From Achromobacter marplatensis (GTDB lineage: Bacteria > Pseudomonadota > Gammaproteobacteria > Burkholderiales > Burkholderiaceae_B): a DNA stretch of 64,000 bases. The notes under the pieces are model-generated. The model had not been told where the DNA came from. It did no database searches and saw nothing but the letters and a program-made list of their open reading frames with translations. Position 1 is the first letter of the stretch, and each line of letters begins with the position of its first letter. Of this stretch, positions 54,301 to 62,227 are shown piece after piece. The translations under genes and the position numbers were made by a program. Location: contig NZ_NJIG01000016.1 in assembly GCF_002209535.1 (NCBI RefSeq), positions 1 through 64,000 on the forward strand, read 5' to 3'.

Positions 54301-57300
54301 GGCGAGATGGTGGCCGTTGTGGTGCCGTTATACGACACCGTGTAGTTGCCTGCATCGGCGCCCTGCAGCAAACCGGTCACCGCCACGGTTTTGCCCACGC
54401 CCGCATTCTTATCGGCGAACAAGCCCGTGCTTGCCAGCGTGACGGTGTCGCCTTGAACGGCGCCCGTCAGTTGGCCCGATGTGTCGGCATCCCGTGTGCC
54501 GTCATAGGTCTTGCCGGCGGCAGTGATCGAACCGGTCAAGGCCTTGGGCGTGATGGAGGCGGTGGACTGCCCGTTGAACGTGAGCGTGTAGTTCCGTGCA
54601 TCCAGGCCCGTCAACGAACTGAAGAGCTGCACATCCTTGCCGACACCGACGTTCTTGTCCCGGAAGTTTCCGCCGCTTATCAGCGACACCGCGTCGCCGT
54701 TGATGGCCCCGAACAGATTGCCCGACACCGCGGCGATGGTCGATCCATCATAGATCTTGTTGCCGGCGGTCAACGAGGCGGTCAGGGCCTTGGGGGTGAT
54801 GCTGGCCGTCAACGCATCCAGGCCTGCACCTACGACGTAATTGCCGGCATCCAGACCGCTGAGCGCGAAAATTACCTGCTTATTGGCACCTACGTTCTTG
54901 TCGGCAAACTGGAAACCGTAGCTATAGCTATCCCCCGCTAGCAAGCCCGTAAGCCATCCCCCCGCATCCGCGTGGGTGCCCCCGTCATAGACCTTGTCGC
55001 TTATGATCACCGACCCCGTGAGTTCGCGGGGCGTGATCGAGGCCGTGGCTGTAGTGGACGAACCCGTAGTGATGAAATAGTTGTTGGCGTCTAACCCGGT
55101 CAGCGCGACTCCGTCGATATAGACAATTTTTCCAGCGCCCGCATTCTTGTCCGAGAAGCTGCCAGTGCCGCCAACGCCAAGGACGTCGCCCGCGAGTACG
55201 TCGATGCCCACCGTACCGCTGACATTGGCGCCCAAGGTGCCGTCATACGTCTTGTCTTGGGCGGTGAAGCCTACCGACACCCCCCTCTTCAAGACGTTCA
55301 AGGCCAAGCCGTCGGCATAGACGATGTCGTAGCCTTGCTGATTCGAATACAGGCCGCCATTGACGGTCAGCGTACCGTCGGCCAAGCGGTAGACTCCCGC
55401 GTTCTTCGAGTTGGTGGTGTAGCTGATGCTGCCGTCCAGCTGGGCACCCGGCTGCGACGCCACATAGCCGATACCCCCGCTCAGTCGGCCGTCATAGACC
55501 TTGTCGGCAAGGCTCACAGTGACCTGCTTGAGCAAGCCGCGCAGCAGCGGGCCACCCATGCCTTCGTAGATGCGCCACGTCGTACCCGTGCCGCCCGCGT
55601 TGTCGATGTCCCAACCAGCATCCTTGAACGTCGCCAACTGCGTCAGCTGTTGATAGGTCTTCATGCCGCTGTTTGGGCTGATCGTGCCCTGGGCCCCCCC
55701 GACCAGCTTCGTCATTGACGCGCCGGTGTAAACACTGCCCGCCGCATCCGTGCTGGCGGCGAAACTACCCATAATCGTGCCGTAGTTGGCGCCCACCAGG
55801 GCGCCGCTTTGGATAAACGGGAAAACGGGTTCTTTCACCAGCATCGTGGTGTACGAATTAGTGATGACGCCGTAATTGGCGCCCACCAAGCCGCCCCGCT
55901 GTCCCGTCGGCAAAGGAAATTGCGATGCTTCGAGCGTTCCCGAAGAATAGGCGTTGGAAATGGTCCCAAAGTTGACCCCGACCAGTCCGCCGCTGCCTAG
56001 GCCATTGTCTCCGCCAACCACCTTGCCGGTAACATAGACGTTATCCAGCTTCCCGCGGTTGTATCCGACCAGCCCACCTACATAGGTGAAGCCTGCCACC
56101 TCGGTGTTTACAATTCCCAGATTGCGGATATCGCCAGTGGCTTCAACGAAAGCGAATAGGCCCGAATAGCCTTGGGTGCCTTTCAGGTTGGAAATGGTGT
56201 GCCCAAGACCGTCGAATGCGCCGGTAAATTGCGAATTCGTCCCGATCACCGATTGCGAGAACAACTGGTCTGCCGCATCCAGATCCTGCGCCAGCGCATA
56301 GCGGCCTGCCAGGGCGTCGTTGACCGAGCTCAATTGCGCCACGCTGCGAATGAGCGTGTACGCATTTCCGTTTACGGCAAAGGTGGAATTCGCCCCGCTT
56401 AGCGTGACGGGCGAATTCACGCGGTAATCCGTGCCTGCCGCAACGCTGCCGTTCTGCTTATAACCGCCGTGGTTCAGCGCCAGGCCCGCATTTGCGCCCG
56501 TCGCCGTGATCGGCGCATTGAGCAAAATGTTGCCGTGAGCGCTAAGCGTCAGCTTGGTGTCCGCGCTCCACGTTACGCCGGCATTCACGTTGATGTTGCC
56601 CGCTTGGGCGCCCGAGGCGACCGTCTGCAACTCTACATTGCCGTTGTCCAGGTTGGCCGACAGCGTATCGGCGCCGATGCCGCTGTCTGTCTGACCCGTC
56701 GTGCCCGCGCTGACCGTGAAGTCCGTCGGATCGATCAGCCACGATCCATGCTGGCCGCTGACCGCCTTGGTGGTGATCACGGCGCCTGCCGCCACTGTCA
56801 CCTTCGCGGCCGACGTTTCCACAAAACCGCCCTTGCCGCCGTTGGGCGCGCTGGCGTCCAGCTTGCCGGCCACGGCGATGCGGTCATTGACCATGTCGCC
56901 CAGCAACACGATCTTGCCGTTCTCGCCGGTGGCCAGCGTCTTGGCTTGCGTGATGCCGGTGTGGTTGATGACGGTGCTGGCCAAATCGCCCGCGGCCTTG
57001 GCCGTCAGGTAGACCACGCCGCCGTCGGCGCGAATGGCGCCGCCTTGTTCGATCAACGCGTCAATCGCGCCTTGTTCCACTTCAATCTTGACCGGGCCGC
57101 CCAGGTCCAGCTTGACGCGGCTGCCGGCGCCCAGCAGGACGTTGCCCTTGTCGGCCGTCAGGTTGCCGGTGTTGGTGATCTTGGCCGCGATCAGCGCGAT
57201 GCTGCCGCCCGGGGCCGCCGTGATGTTGCCCTGGTTGATGATGGCGTTGCTGCTGGCGCCTTCAAACTTGTAGTTGCCCGCCAGGAAATCCTGGGTGCTG

Positions 57301-57785
57301 ATGTTGAGCGTACTGGCGACGATGCCGCCCACGTTCACCTGCGCCGTCGGCGTGAACACCACGCCGTTCGGGTTGACCAGAAACACTTGGCCGTTGGCGT
57401 TCAGCGCGCCCTGGATCACCGACACGTCCGGACCCAGCACCCGGTTCAGCGCGACCGAATCGCGGCCCGGCTGGTTGAACGTGACGCTATTGCCCTTGCC
57501 GATGGAAAAGCTCTGCCAGTCCACGGCCATCTTGCCGGTCTGCTGGTTGATGGTCATCGCCGAACCGTTCTGGCTGATCGACCCCGCCCCCGCCACGACA
57601 TTGCCCCCGGTGGGCAGATCCGCGGCTAATGCCGGCCCGGACAGCAACAACGCTGCGGTCAACGCCGCGGCAGACCCACTGCTGCGCTTGCGACGCGCGC
57701 TAGCGTGTTCGGCAACCGGCACATACACGCCCAGGGCGTCATTCCAGACCAGGCGGAAGATGTGGTTAAGGGAAGGCTTTTTCAT
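51348..57785 (-). CDS. TpsA exoprotein: filamentous-hemagglutinin-like adhesin with YDG/MBG repeats
   Basis: A 2145-residue two-partner secretion passenger. It starts with an extended signal peptide region (HIFRLVWNDALGVYVPVAEH) and a hydrophobic core ending ALAADLP. The TPS domain (about 56-330) carries LVNPNGVVFTPTAQVNVGG. GLUG-type motifs (GGLVGYNRG, GGLVGVNFG, GGLVGANYG, GALVGANYG) occupy about 560-690. Fifteen YDG/MBG repeats (KxYDG, GxFxDKNxGxGK, DAGNYxL) run from about 750 to 1950, then one C-terminal MBG domain (AGDVDPALTWRVT). No protease or toxin domain is seen. It is expected to be a surface or released adhesin secreted by the TpsB downstream. Confidence 0.93.
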   Translation of the reverse strand: MKKPSLNHIFRLVWNDALGVYVPVAEHASARRKRSSGSAAALTAALLLSGPALAADLPTGGNVVAGAGSISQNGSAMTINQQTGKMAVDWQSFSIGKGNSVTFNQPGRDSVALNRVLGPDVSVIQGALNANGQVFLVNPNGVVFTPTAQVNVGGIVASTLNISTQDFLAGNYKFEGASSNAIINQGNITAAPGGSIALIAAKITNTGNLTADKGNVLLGAGSRVKLDLGGPVKIEVEQGAIDALIEQGGAIRADGGVVYLTAKAAGDLASTVINHTGITQAKTLATGENGKIVLLGDMVNDRIAVAGKLDASAPNGGKGGFVETSAAKVTVAAGAVITTKAVSGQHGSWLIDPTDFTVSAGTTGQTDSGIGADTLSANLDNGNVELQTVASGAQAGNINVNAGVTWSADTKLTLSAHGNILLNAPITATGANAGLALNHGGYKQNGSVAAGTDYRVNSPVTLSGANSTFAVNGNAYTLIRSVAQLSSVNDALAGRYALAQDLDAADQLFSQSVIGTNSQFTGAFDGLGHTISNLKGTQGYSGLFAFVEATGDIRNLGIVNTEVAGFTYVGGLVGYNRGKLDNVYVTGKVVGGDNGLGSGGLVGVNFGTISNAYSSGTLEASQFPLPTGQRGGLVGANYGVITNSYTTMLVKEPVFPFIQSGALVGANYGTIMGSFAASTDAAGSVYTGASMTKLVGGAQGTISPNSGMKTYQQLTQLATFKDAGWDIDNAGGTGTTWRIYEGMGGPLLRGLLKQVTVSLADKVYDGRLSGGIGYVASQPGAQLDGSISYTTNSKNAGVYRLADGTLTVNGGLYSNQQGYDIVYADGLALNVLKRGVSVGFTAQDKTYDGTLGANVSGTVGIDVLAGDVLGVGGTGSFSDKNAGAGKIVYIDGVALTGLDANNYFITTGSSTTATASITPRELTGSVIISDKVYDGGTHADAGGWLTGLLAGDSYSYGFQFADKNVGANKQVIFALSGLDAGNYVVGAGLDALTASITPKALTASLTAGNKIYDGSTIAAVSGNLFGAINGDAVSLISGGNFRDKNVGVGKDVQLFSSLTGLDARNYTLTFNGQSTASITPKALTGSITAAGKTYDGTRDADTSGQLTGAVQGDTVTLASTGLFADKNAGVGKTVAVTGLLQGADAGNYTVSYNGTTTATISPKALTGAITAAGKTYDGTLTADTNGTLTGKIAGDTVSLSSTGAFADKNAGAGKQVNVNGMLAGADAGNYVVTFNTTTTADIAARQLTGALGALDKVYDGSSLASVTGVNSLNVLSGDLLTVSGSFSDKNVANGKSVAYVLGGADANNYTLGNGVTKGKANITPATLAGDITAAGKVYDGGVAATTQGRVTGVVLGDVVGLSTTGAFADKNVGNGKTVNVGGSLTGLDAGNYILAANATTTANITPKAITGALTAAGKVYDGSRDAATTGTLNGVVQGDNVAVNATGLFGDKNVGNGKLVAVNGVLTGADAGNYLLSTNATTLANITPKALTGAITAAGKTYDGTTAADTSGSLNGVVQGDTVALATTGAFADKNAGVGKQVNVNGRLTGVDAGNYTVSANGTTVATITPKSITGAITAAGKVYDGSVAASTSGSLTGQILADAVALSTTGSFADKNVGNGKTVNVGGSLTGADAGNYTLVANATTTANITPKAITGALTAAGKVYDGSRDAATTGTLNGVVQDDNVAVNATGLFGDKNVGNGKLVAVNGVLTGADAGNYLLSTNATTLANITPKALTGAITAAGKTYDGTTAADTSGSLNGVVQGDTVALATTGAFADKNAAIGKLVNVSGSLTGADAGNYTVSANGTTTATIAARQLNGALGALDKVYDGNTVATVTGADAIAGIIAGDSLGVAGSFSDKNAGEGKTVAFGLTGGDAGNYVLNAADARAAIARRVLGVEGTTVAGKVYDGSTATQASAGSLTNLVEGESLGVGTTATFDSANAGNRNANVRYALADGDNGLASNYVLADTQHQAVIDRRAITVAADDKTKRAGDVDPALTWRVTQGNLVGNDTLAGVLNRAAGETAGNYVIGAGGLSNSNYLVAAQDGTLVISNAVQPDSRREAALSTAQWLQAAVGTANTTPPTLSGELSFVPVESGNQGQGGTAKPAPNAGQGARSMQGPAQVLVIDGGIRLPEGVVQGGI
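52000..55520 (-). repeat. Array of 15 YDG-domain repeats in tpsA
   Basis: Units of about 80 codons (237-246 bp) recur 15 times, each marked by a KVYDG or KTYDG core and a DKN-G-GK motif. N-terminal units (near 55500-54600) are divergent, the central ones (54500-52400) nearly uniform, which points to recent amplification of the middle of the array. Confidence 0.85.
52442..53601 (-). repeat. Near-identical two-unit block duplicated at 738-bp offset
   Basis: The roughly 420-bp blocks at about 52442-52863 and 53180-53601 are almost identical at DNA level. In the mostly shared protein segment the most visible difference is VVQGDN versus VVQDDN. The offset of 738 bp equals three 246-bp repeat units, so the array has grown or been homogenised by three-unit recombination. 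Confidence 0.8.
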
Positions 57786-58048
57786 CGGATATTCCTGAAT
57801 CGGACAGCGTCACAATTTGTAAATTTCGCTGCTGAAATATACCGATGATTGCGTTTTTAAATCTGAGCAAATCTAAGCAAGTCGAAAATGTTCGAGAATT
57901 CGGCTTACGGGATTCAAAAAAGCGCGATGTAGCGTGCAATTGGGCGAAGTTATCCCTCCAGGCGCTAGCCCGGCCAGAAACATATAGATGCTTTTCTGCA
58001 ACAGATTGTCGGGTGTCGACACCGCGGGCGGCGCCATCCCCGGCGCGA
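57786..58048 (-). other. Intergenic region between tpsA and the histidine kinase
   Basis: This 263-bp gap holds the tpsA promoter and leader. Its tpsA-proximal two thirds are distinctly AT-rich compared with all flanking genes. No small gene is evident. Confidence 0.5.
57836..57878 (-). promoter_or_regulatory. tpsA promoter with tandem 10-bp activator-type repeat
   Basis: A -10 TATATT (57841-57836 on the minus strand) is preceded, after exactly 17 bases, by two abutting 10-mers, AAATCTGAGC (57859-57868) and AAATCTAAGC (57869-57878), reading on the plus strand. The repeat takes the place of a -35 box, and the hexamer there (AGATTT) is poor. A 10-bp period direct repeat next to a weak -35 is the classical site of OmpR/PhoB-family regulators. 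A small dyad TCGAA-AATG-TTCGA follows at 57882-57895. Confidence 0.6.
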
Positions 58049-60100
58049 TCAGCCTGCCCCCGCTCCCTTCAGCCGGCGCGGCAGGCTCAGGCAGAAACAC
58101 ACCGGCTCAGCCCCACCCGCGCTCTTCAGGAACACCGAACCGCCCAAGCGCTCGGCGATTGTCCTGACCAGGTATAGCCCTAAGCCGGCACCTGGATGGC
58201 GCAAGGCGTTCGGGCCCCGGTAGTACTTCTGGAACAGGCGCGCCTGCTCGGCGGAAGCAATGCGGTCGCCGGAGTTGGCCACGTCGATATGCAGGCAGTC
58301 GCCCTCTTCGCGTAGCGTCACTCGAACCGCCCTGCCCGGCGCGCAATGCCGGTCGGCATTGGCCAGCAAGTTGCGCAACGCGATGCGCAGCAAGCCGGCG
58401 TCGCACAGCAAGACGTGTTCGCCCGCGCCATAGACGCACTGGATGCGGCCTGCGGGAAACTCGCGGTTCAAATCCGCCAGCAGCGCCAGCAGGTCGCATT
58501 GCGTCAGGCGCAATTCGGCGCTAGGTTCGCGCATACGGTCATGGGTCAGGTATTCGTCGACCAGCGCCAACAGGCGCATGGCCGCATCGCGGATATTGCC
58601 GCAGCGCGCCAGGCTTTTCTCGACGGGCGCGGCCAGATTGCGGCCCAGTTGCTGCGCCGATGTCGTGATGATGGCAAGCGGCGTACGGAATTCATGGGAC
58701 ACCATCGCCACGAATTCGCGTTGCTCGGCGAACACGCGACGTTCCTGTTCCAGCGATGCGCGCAGTTCATCCTCAAGTTCGACCCGCCGCTGGATCTCGC
58801 CCTGCATTTCGGCCGTGCGCAACGCCACCTCCTGCTCCAGCCGATGGCTGTGCTGGCGCGCCATGTCGGCCGCCAGATTGGCCTGCTGGCGCTCCATGTC
58901 GCGGCGCTGGCGCTCGTAGCGCCCCACGATGATCAGGCTGAGCAGCAGCATGTGCAGCATCGTGCCCAGCGTAGAGACGTATTCCGTGAACACGTTGACT
59001 GGCAGCACGCCCAGATTGCGCAAGAAGGCAATCAGCACGCCGATATAGAACACCCCGAAAGCCAGGGCGAAAAAGCGCGCCGGACGCCAGCCCTTTTTCA
59101 GCAGATAGGCGGCCAGCGTCGTAAACCCCACGATCAGCGCCAAGGCCAGCAACTGGATCGGTTGCATACCCCACCCGTAGTGTCCCGACACGACCAGGGC
59201 CGAGCACACCACAGCAATACCCCAGAACAACCGCTCCAGCCAGCGCACCGCACGCGGATACAGCGCGCCCAGATTCAGCTGGGCAAAGGCAATCCGCAAC
59301 GCCACCGGCAAGCTCACCGCAATGCCCACGCCCAGCATCCGGTCGCTCCAGCCCACCGGCAAGCCCGTCAGCTGCTGCACCAGTCCCAGCGACATCACTT
59401 CATTGAAAACACAATTGCCGATGTAGGCCAGGAACAAGCCGCTCATGGGTGCGCGCGTCGCCCACCAGAATACGGCGTGCACGCAGATCAGCAGCAGATA
59501 AAAGCCGAAATACAGGCCGAACAGCAGCCCTTCGCGCCGCGACTGGTTATCGAACGCCAACCGCTGCCAGACCTCCAGGCGCGTCGCCATGGCGTTTTTG
59601 CTTTGCAGCCGCGCCAGGATCACATAGGACCCCGGCGCGGGCGGATCAAACTGAATCACCGGGGTGCGATAGTCCACCGGCCAATCGCGCCGCCGCACGT
59701 CCTCCCCGCTGTACCCCAGCGGCCTCCAGTCGCCATCCTGATGGACGTATAAGCGCACATCGTCCAGCAGCGCGTTGCTCAACCGCAGCATCCAGCCCCC
59801 GCGCGCCAGATCATCCACCTGCACCGGCAGACGCAGCCAGACGGTGGACGGGGTGAAACCCGCGCTCAGGCCAGCCGGCAGGCCCGCCCACCCCGATGCA
59901 TCGGCCGCTTCGTCTACCGTCAACGTACCGGCCGGATCGTCCAGGCGTTCCAAATGGCCCGCGGCGTCCGCCAGCCGCACCTGCGCGTTCAGATGCAGGG
60001 GCTCTGCGCGCGCCTGCCCGGCGCCCGCCAGTGCGGCGACCAAGGTCAGCGCCAACAGCATCAATCCCGCCCACACCGTGGGGTAATATTTCCGTTTCAT
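58049..60100 (-). CDS. 7TMR-DISM sensor histidine kinase
   Basis: A 683-residue membrane kinase. It has a signal peptide or first helix (residues 5-25, ending AGQARAEP), then a 7TMR-DISMED2-type extracellular domain (LRLPVQVDDLARGGWMLRLS) and seven transmembrane helices (about 200-400). A coiled-coil linker, the HisKA box FVAMVSHEFRTPLAII and an HATPase domain with NLLANADRH and GAGLGLYLVRTIAERLGG follow. ATG 60100 is chosen because the frame upstream lies in the response-regulator promoter and gene. It is divergent from the OmpR-type regulator gene (69 bp) and reads toward tpsA. DISM domains often sense carbohydrates. The signal here is unknown. Confidence 0.9.
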   Translation of the reverse strand: MKRKYYPTVWAGLMLLALTLVAALAGAGQARAEPLHLNAQVRLADAAGHLERLDDPAGTLTVDEAADASGWAGLPAGLSAGFTPSTVWLRLPVQVDDLARGGWMLRLSNALLDDVRLYVHQDGDWRPLGYSGEDVRRRDWPVDYRTPVIQFDPPAPGSYVILARLQSKNAMATRLEVWQRLAFDNQSRREGLLFGLYFGFYLLLICVHAVFWWATRAPMSGLFLAYIGNCVFNEVMSLGLVQQLTGLPVGWSDRMLGVGIAVSLPVALRIAFAQLNLGALYPRAVRWLERLFWGIAVVCSALVVSGHYGWGMQPIQLLALALIVGFTTLAAYLLKKGWRPARFFALAFGVFYIGVLIAFLRNLGVLPVNVFTEYVSTLGTMLHMLLLSLIIVGRYERQRRDMERQQANLAADMARQHSHRLEQEVALRTAEMQGEIQRRVELEDELRASLEQERRVFAEQREFVAMVSHEFRTPLAIITTSAQQLGRNLAAPVEKSLARCGNIRDAAMRLLALVDEYLTHDRMREPSAELRLTQCDLLALLADLNREFPAGRIQCVYGAGEHVLLCDAGLLRIALRNLLANADRHCAPGRAVRVTLREEGDCLHIDVANSGDRIASAEQARLFQKYYRGPNALRHPGAGLGLYLVRTIAERLGGSVFLKSAGGAEPVCFCLSLPRRLKGAGAG

Positions 60101-60169
60101 CGAGTCGCAATCCCGTGCAGCCACGCAGATTACACCACCCCTACAGCGGTTCCCACGCGGGCGTGTCCC

Positions 60170-60877
60170 ATGCCTGAGGTCATCCTGCTGGAAGACGAAC
60201 CCGTCTTGCGCCAAGAGCTGGGCGAGTTTCTGGAAGAGCTTGGCTACGCGCCCAGCTGCGTGTCCAGCCTGCAAGAATTCGACCGGCATTTTGACGCCGA
60301 CCGCCATCGCCTGGCGGTGATCGACATCGGCTTGCCGGACGGCTGCGGCCTGGACCTGATCCAACGCCTGCGTCAGGAAGGCCAGCAAGTGGGCATCGTG
60401 GTGTTCAGCGCGCGTCAGACCAGCGCAGACCGGATTTCCGGACTGGGGCTAGGCGCCGACCATTACTTGGGCAAAGGTTGCGACCTGGACGAACTGGCCG
60501 CCGTGCTGGCCGCCCTGGAGCGCCGCCTGGGGCTGCAGCGGCTCCCGCCGCCTGCAGTCCAACCGACAGCGCCCAACTGGACCCTGGAAGTGGGGCCTCG
60601 CCGGTTGATCATTCCCGGCGCGCCGGCCGTGCCGCTGTCGCAGCAGGACCTGTTGGTGTTGCGCTGCCTGATGAGCCAACCCGGCGAGAACATCAGCCGC
60701 CGGCAGATCATCGAAGCACTGGGCTTCGACTACCTGGACTACGACCAGCGCCGCCTGGATACGCAGATGCGCCGATTGCGGCGTCGCGTGGAAGACGTCA
60801 GCGGACAGACGCTCCCGGTCAAGACGCTGCGCAACAGCGGCTATTGCTTCTACGAGCCCGCGAAGGTGCAGGCATAG
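60170..60877 (+). CDS. OmpR-family response regulator
   Basis: A 235-residue regulator. The receiver domain has acidic residues E8/D9, phospho-acceptor D52 in AVIDIGLPDG and conserved K102 in HYLGKG. An OmpR/PhoB winged helix follows (LSQQDLLVLRCLMSQPGENI, then RRLDTQMRRLRRRV, and YCFYEPAK at the end). It pairs with the divergent kinase. The tandem repeat in front of tpsA is of the type bound by this family, so tpsA is a candidate target. Confidence 0.9.
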   Translation: MPEVILLEDEPVLRQELGEFLEELGYAPSCVSSLQEFDRHFDADRHRLAVIDIGLPDGCGLDLIQRLRQEGQQVGIVVFSARQTSADRISGLGLGADHYLGKGCDLDELAAVLAALERRLGLQRLPPPAVQPTAPNWTLEVGPRRLIIPGAPAVPLSQQDLLVLRCLMSQPGENISRRQIIEALGFDYLDYDQRRLDTQMRRLRRRVEDVSGQTLPVKTLRNSGYCFYEPAKVQA

Positions 60878-61000
60878 CACCAAAAGCGGTCTGTTGAAGC
60901 ATTCCGATGTGGCATGAGATGCCAGTCCACATCACTCCTACACTTTGCGCCTTGTTCCGGCTGCGCGCCCTGCGGCCCCTTTCGCAATCTGGAGTGATTC

Positions 61001-62218
61001 ATGACGACATCGCCGGCTCGCCTTCGACCCGCCGACTTCTTTTCGCCCACCGTCGCCGCCCTGATCTCGGTCCTCGTTAACTACGGCGGGACCTTCGTGC
61101 TGGTATTCCAGGCGGCCGAACTGGCCCGGCTGACGCCCGCCCAGACGGCGTCCTGGGTGTGGGCCGTTTCCATCGGCGTGGGCGTTACCGGCGCCCTGCT
61201 CAGTTTTCGCTACAAGGAACCCATCATCACGGCCTGGTCGACGCCGGGCGTGGCCTTCCTGGCCACCGTAATGCCGTTCACGCCCTATGGCGAAGTGATC
61301 GGCGCCTATGTGATCTCGGCATTGGGCTTCATTCTGCTGGGCTGGTCCGGTGCGTTTGAGAAACTGGTGCGCATGATCCCCGGCGGCATCGCGGCCGGCC
61401 TGCTGGCCGGCATCCTGCTGCAGTTCGGCGTCAACGCATTCGGCGGCGCCAGCGTCGACCCGCTGCTGGTCATCGTGCTGGTCATCTCGTATGCGCTGCT
61501 CAAGCGCTATACCTCACGCTTCGCGGTGGTCGGCATCCTTGCAATCGGCGTGGCGATGCTGATCGCACAGCATCGGATCGACTTCTCGGCCATCCACCTG
61601 CGCCTGGCCGCGCCCGTTTTCGAAATGCCCCGCTTTTCAGTGCAGGCGCTGCTGGGCGTCGCACTGCCTCTATTCATCATCACCCTGACGGGCCAATACA
61701 TGCCGGGCATGCTGGTGCTGCGCAACGACGGCTTCAAAACCAGCGCGAATCCCATCCTGACGGTGACCGGCCTGGGTTCGTTGATCATGGCCCCGTTCGG
61801 CGCCCACGCGTTCAACGTGGCGGCCATCACCGCAGCCATCTGCACGGGACCGGACGCGCACCCGGATGCGCGCAAGCGCTACGTTGCGGGGCTGGCCTGC
61901 GGGGCGTTCTACATCCTGGTGGGCACATTCGGCGTGACGCTGGCCACGTTGTTCATGGTATTGCCCAAGGCCTTCATCACCACGCTGGCCGGGCTGGCCC
62001 TGTTGGGCGCCATCGGCGGCAGCCTGGCCAACGCCATGGCCGACGCCCGCACCCGGGAAACCGCGCTGATCACCTTCCTGGCCACGGCTGCCAACGTCAC
62101 GCTGCTGGGCGTGGGCGGCGCCTTCTGGGGGCTTGTCGCCGGCCTGACGGCGCACCTGCTGATGCACGGCGGCAGCCGCGCGCTGATCCCAAATTCGGCC
62201 AACCCGGCCAAACCGTAG
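61001..62218 (+). CDS. benE: Benzoate/H+ symporter, BenE family
   Basis: A 405-residue inner-membrane transporter with about 12 hydrophobic segments. BenE-family motifs include YKEPIITAWSTPGVAFLAT and MAPFGAHAFNVAAITAAICTG, and GPDAHPDARKRYVAG is characteristic. ATG 61001 follows TGGAGTGATTC. It would import benzoate or a related aromatic acid with protons. It stands alone between the response regulator and a converging MocR-type gene. No benzoate catabolic genes are adjacent, so the exact substrate is uncertain. Confidence 0.9.
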   Translation: MTTSPARLRPADFFSPTVAALISVLVNYGGTFVLVFQAAELARLTPAQTASWVWAVSIGVGVTGALLSFRYKEPIITAWSTPGVAFLATVMPFTPYGEVIGAYVISALGFILLGWSGAFEKLVRMIPGGIAAGLLAGILLQFGVNAFGGASVDPLLVIVLVISYALLKRYTSRFAVVGILAIGVAMLIAQHRIDFSAIHLRLAAPVFEMPRFSVQALLGVALPLFIITLTGQYMPGMLVLRNDGFKTSANPILTVTGLGSLIMAPFGAHAFNVAAITAAICTGPDAHPDARKRYVAGLACGAFYILVGTFGVTLATLFMVLPKAFITTLAGLALLGAIGGSLANAMADARTRETALITFLATAANVTLLGVGGAFWGLVAGLTAHLLMHGGSRALIPNSANPAKP

Positions 62219-62227
62219 CCTCGCCGC

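Noticed and set aside
51294..54941. A 1215-codon open frame on the plus strand opposite tpsA
   Set aside because: It is antisense to the YDG repeats. Its length follows from the repeated GC-rich codons, it has no recognisable domain, and tpsA on the other strand is a complete, well-supported gene.
52000..55520. CRISPR-like regular repetition
   Set aside because: The period is about 240 bp, in frame, and encodes protein domains. There are no short repeats with unique spacers.
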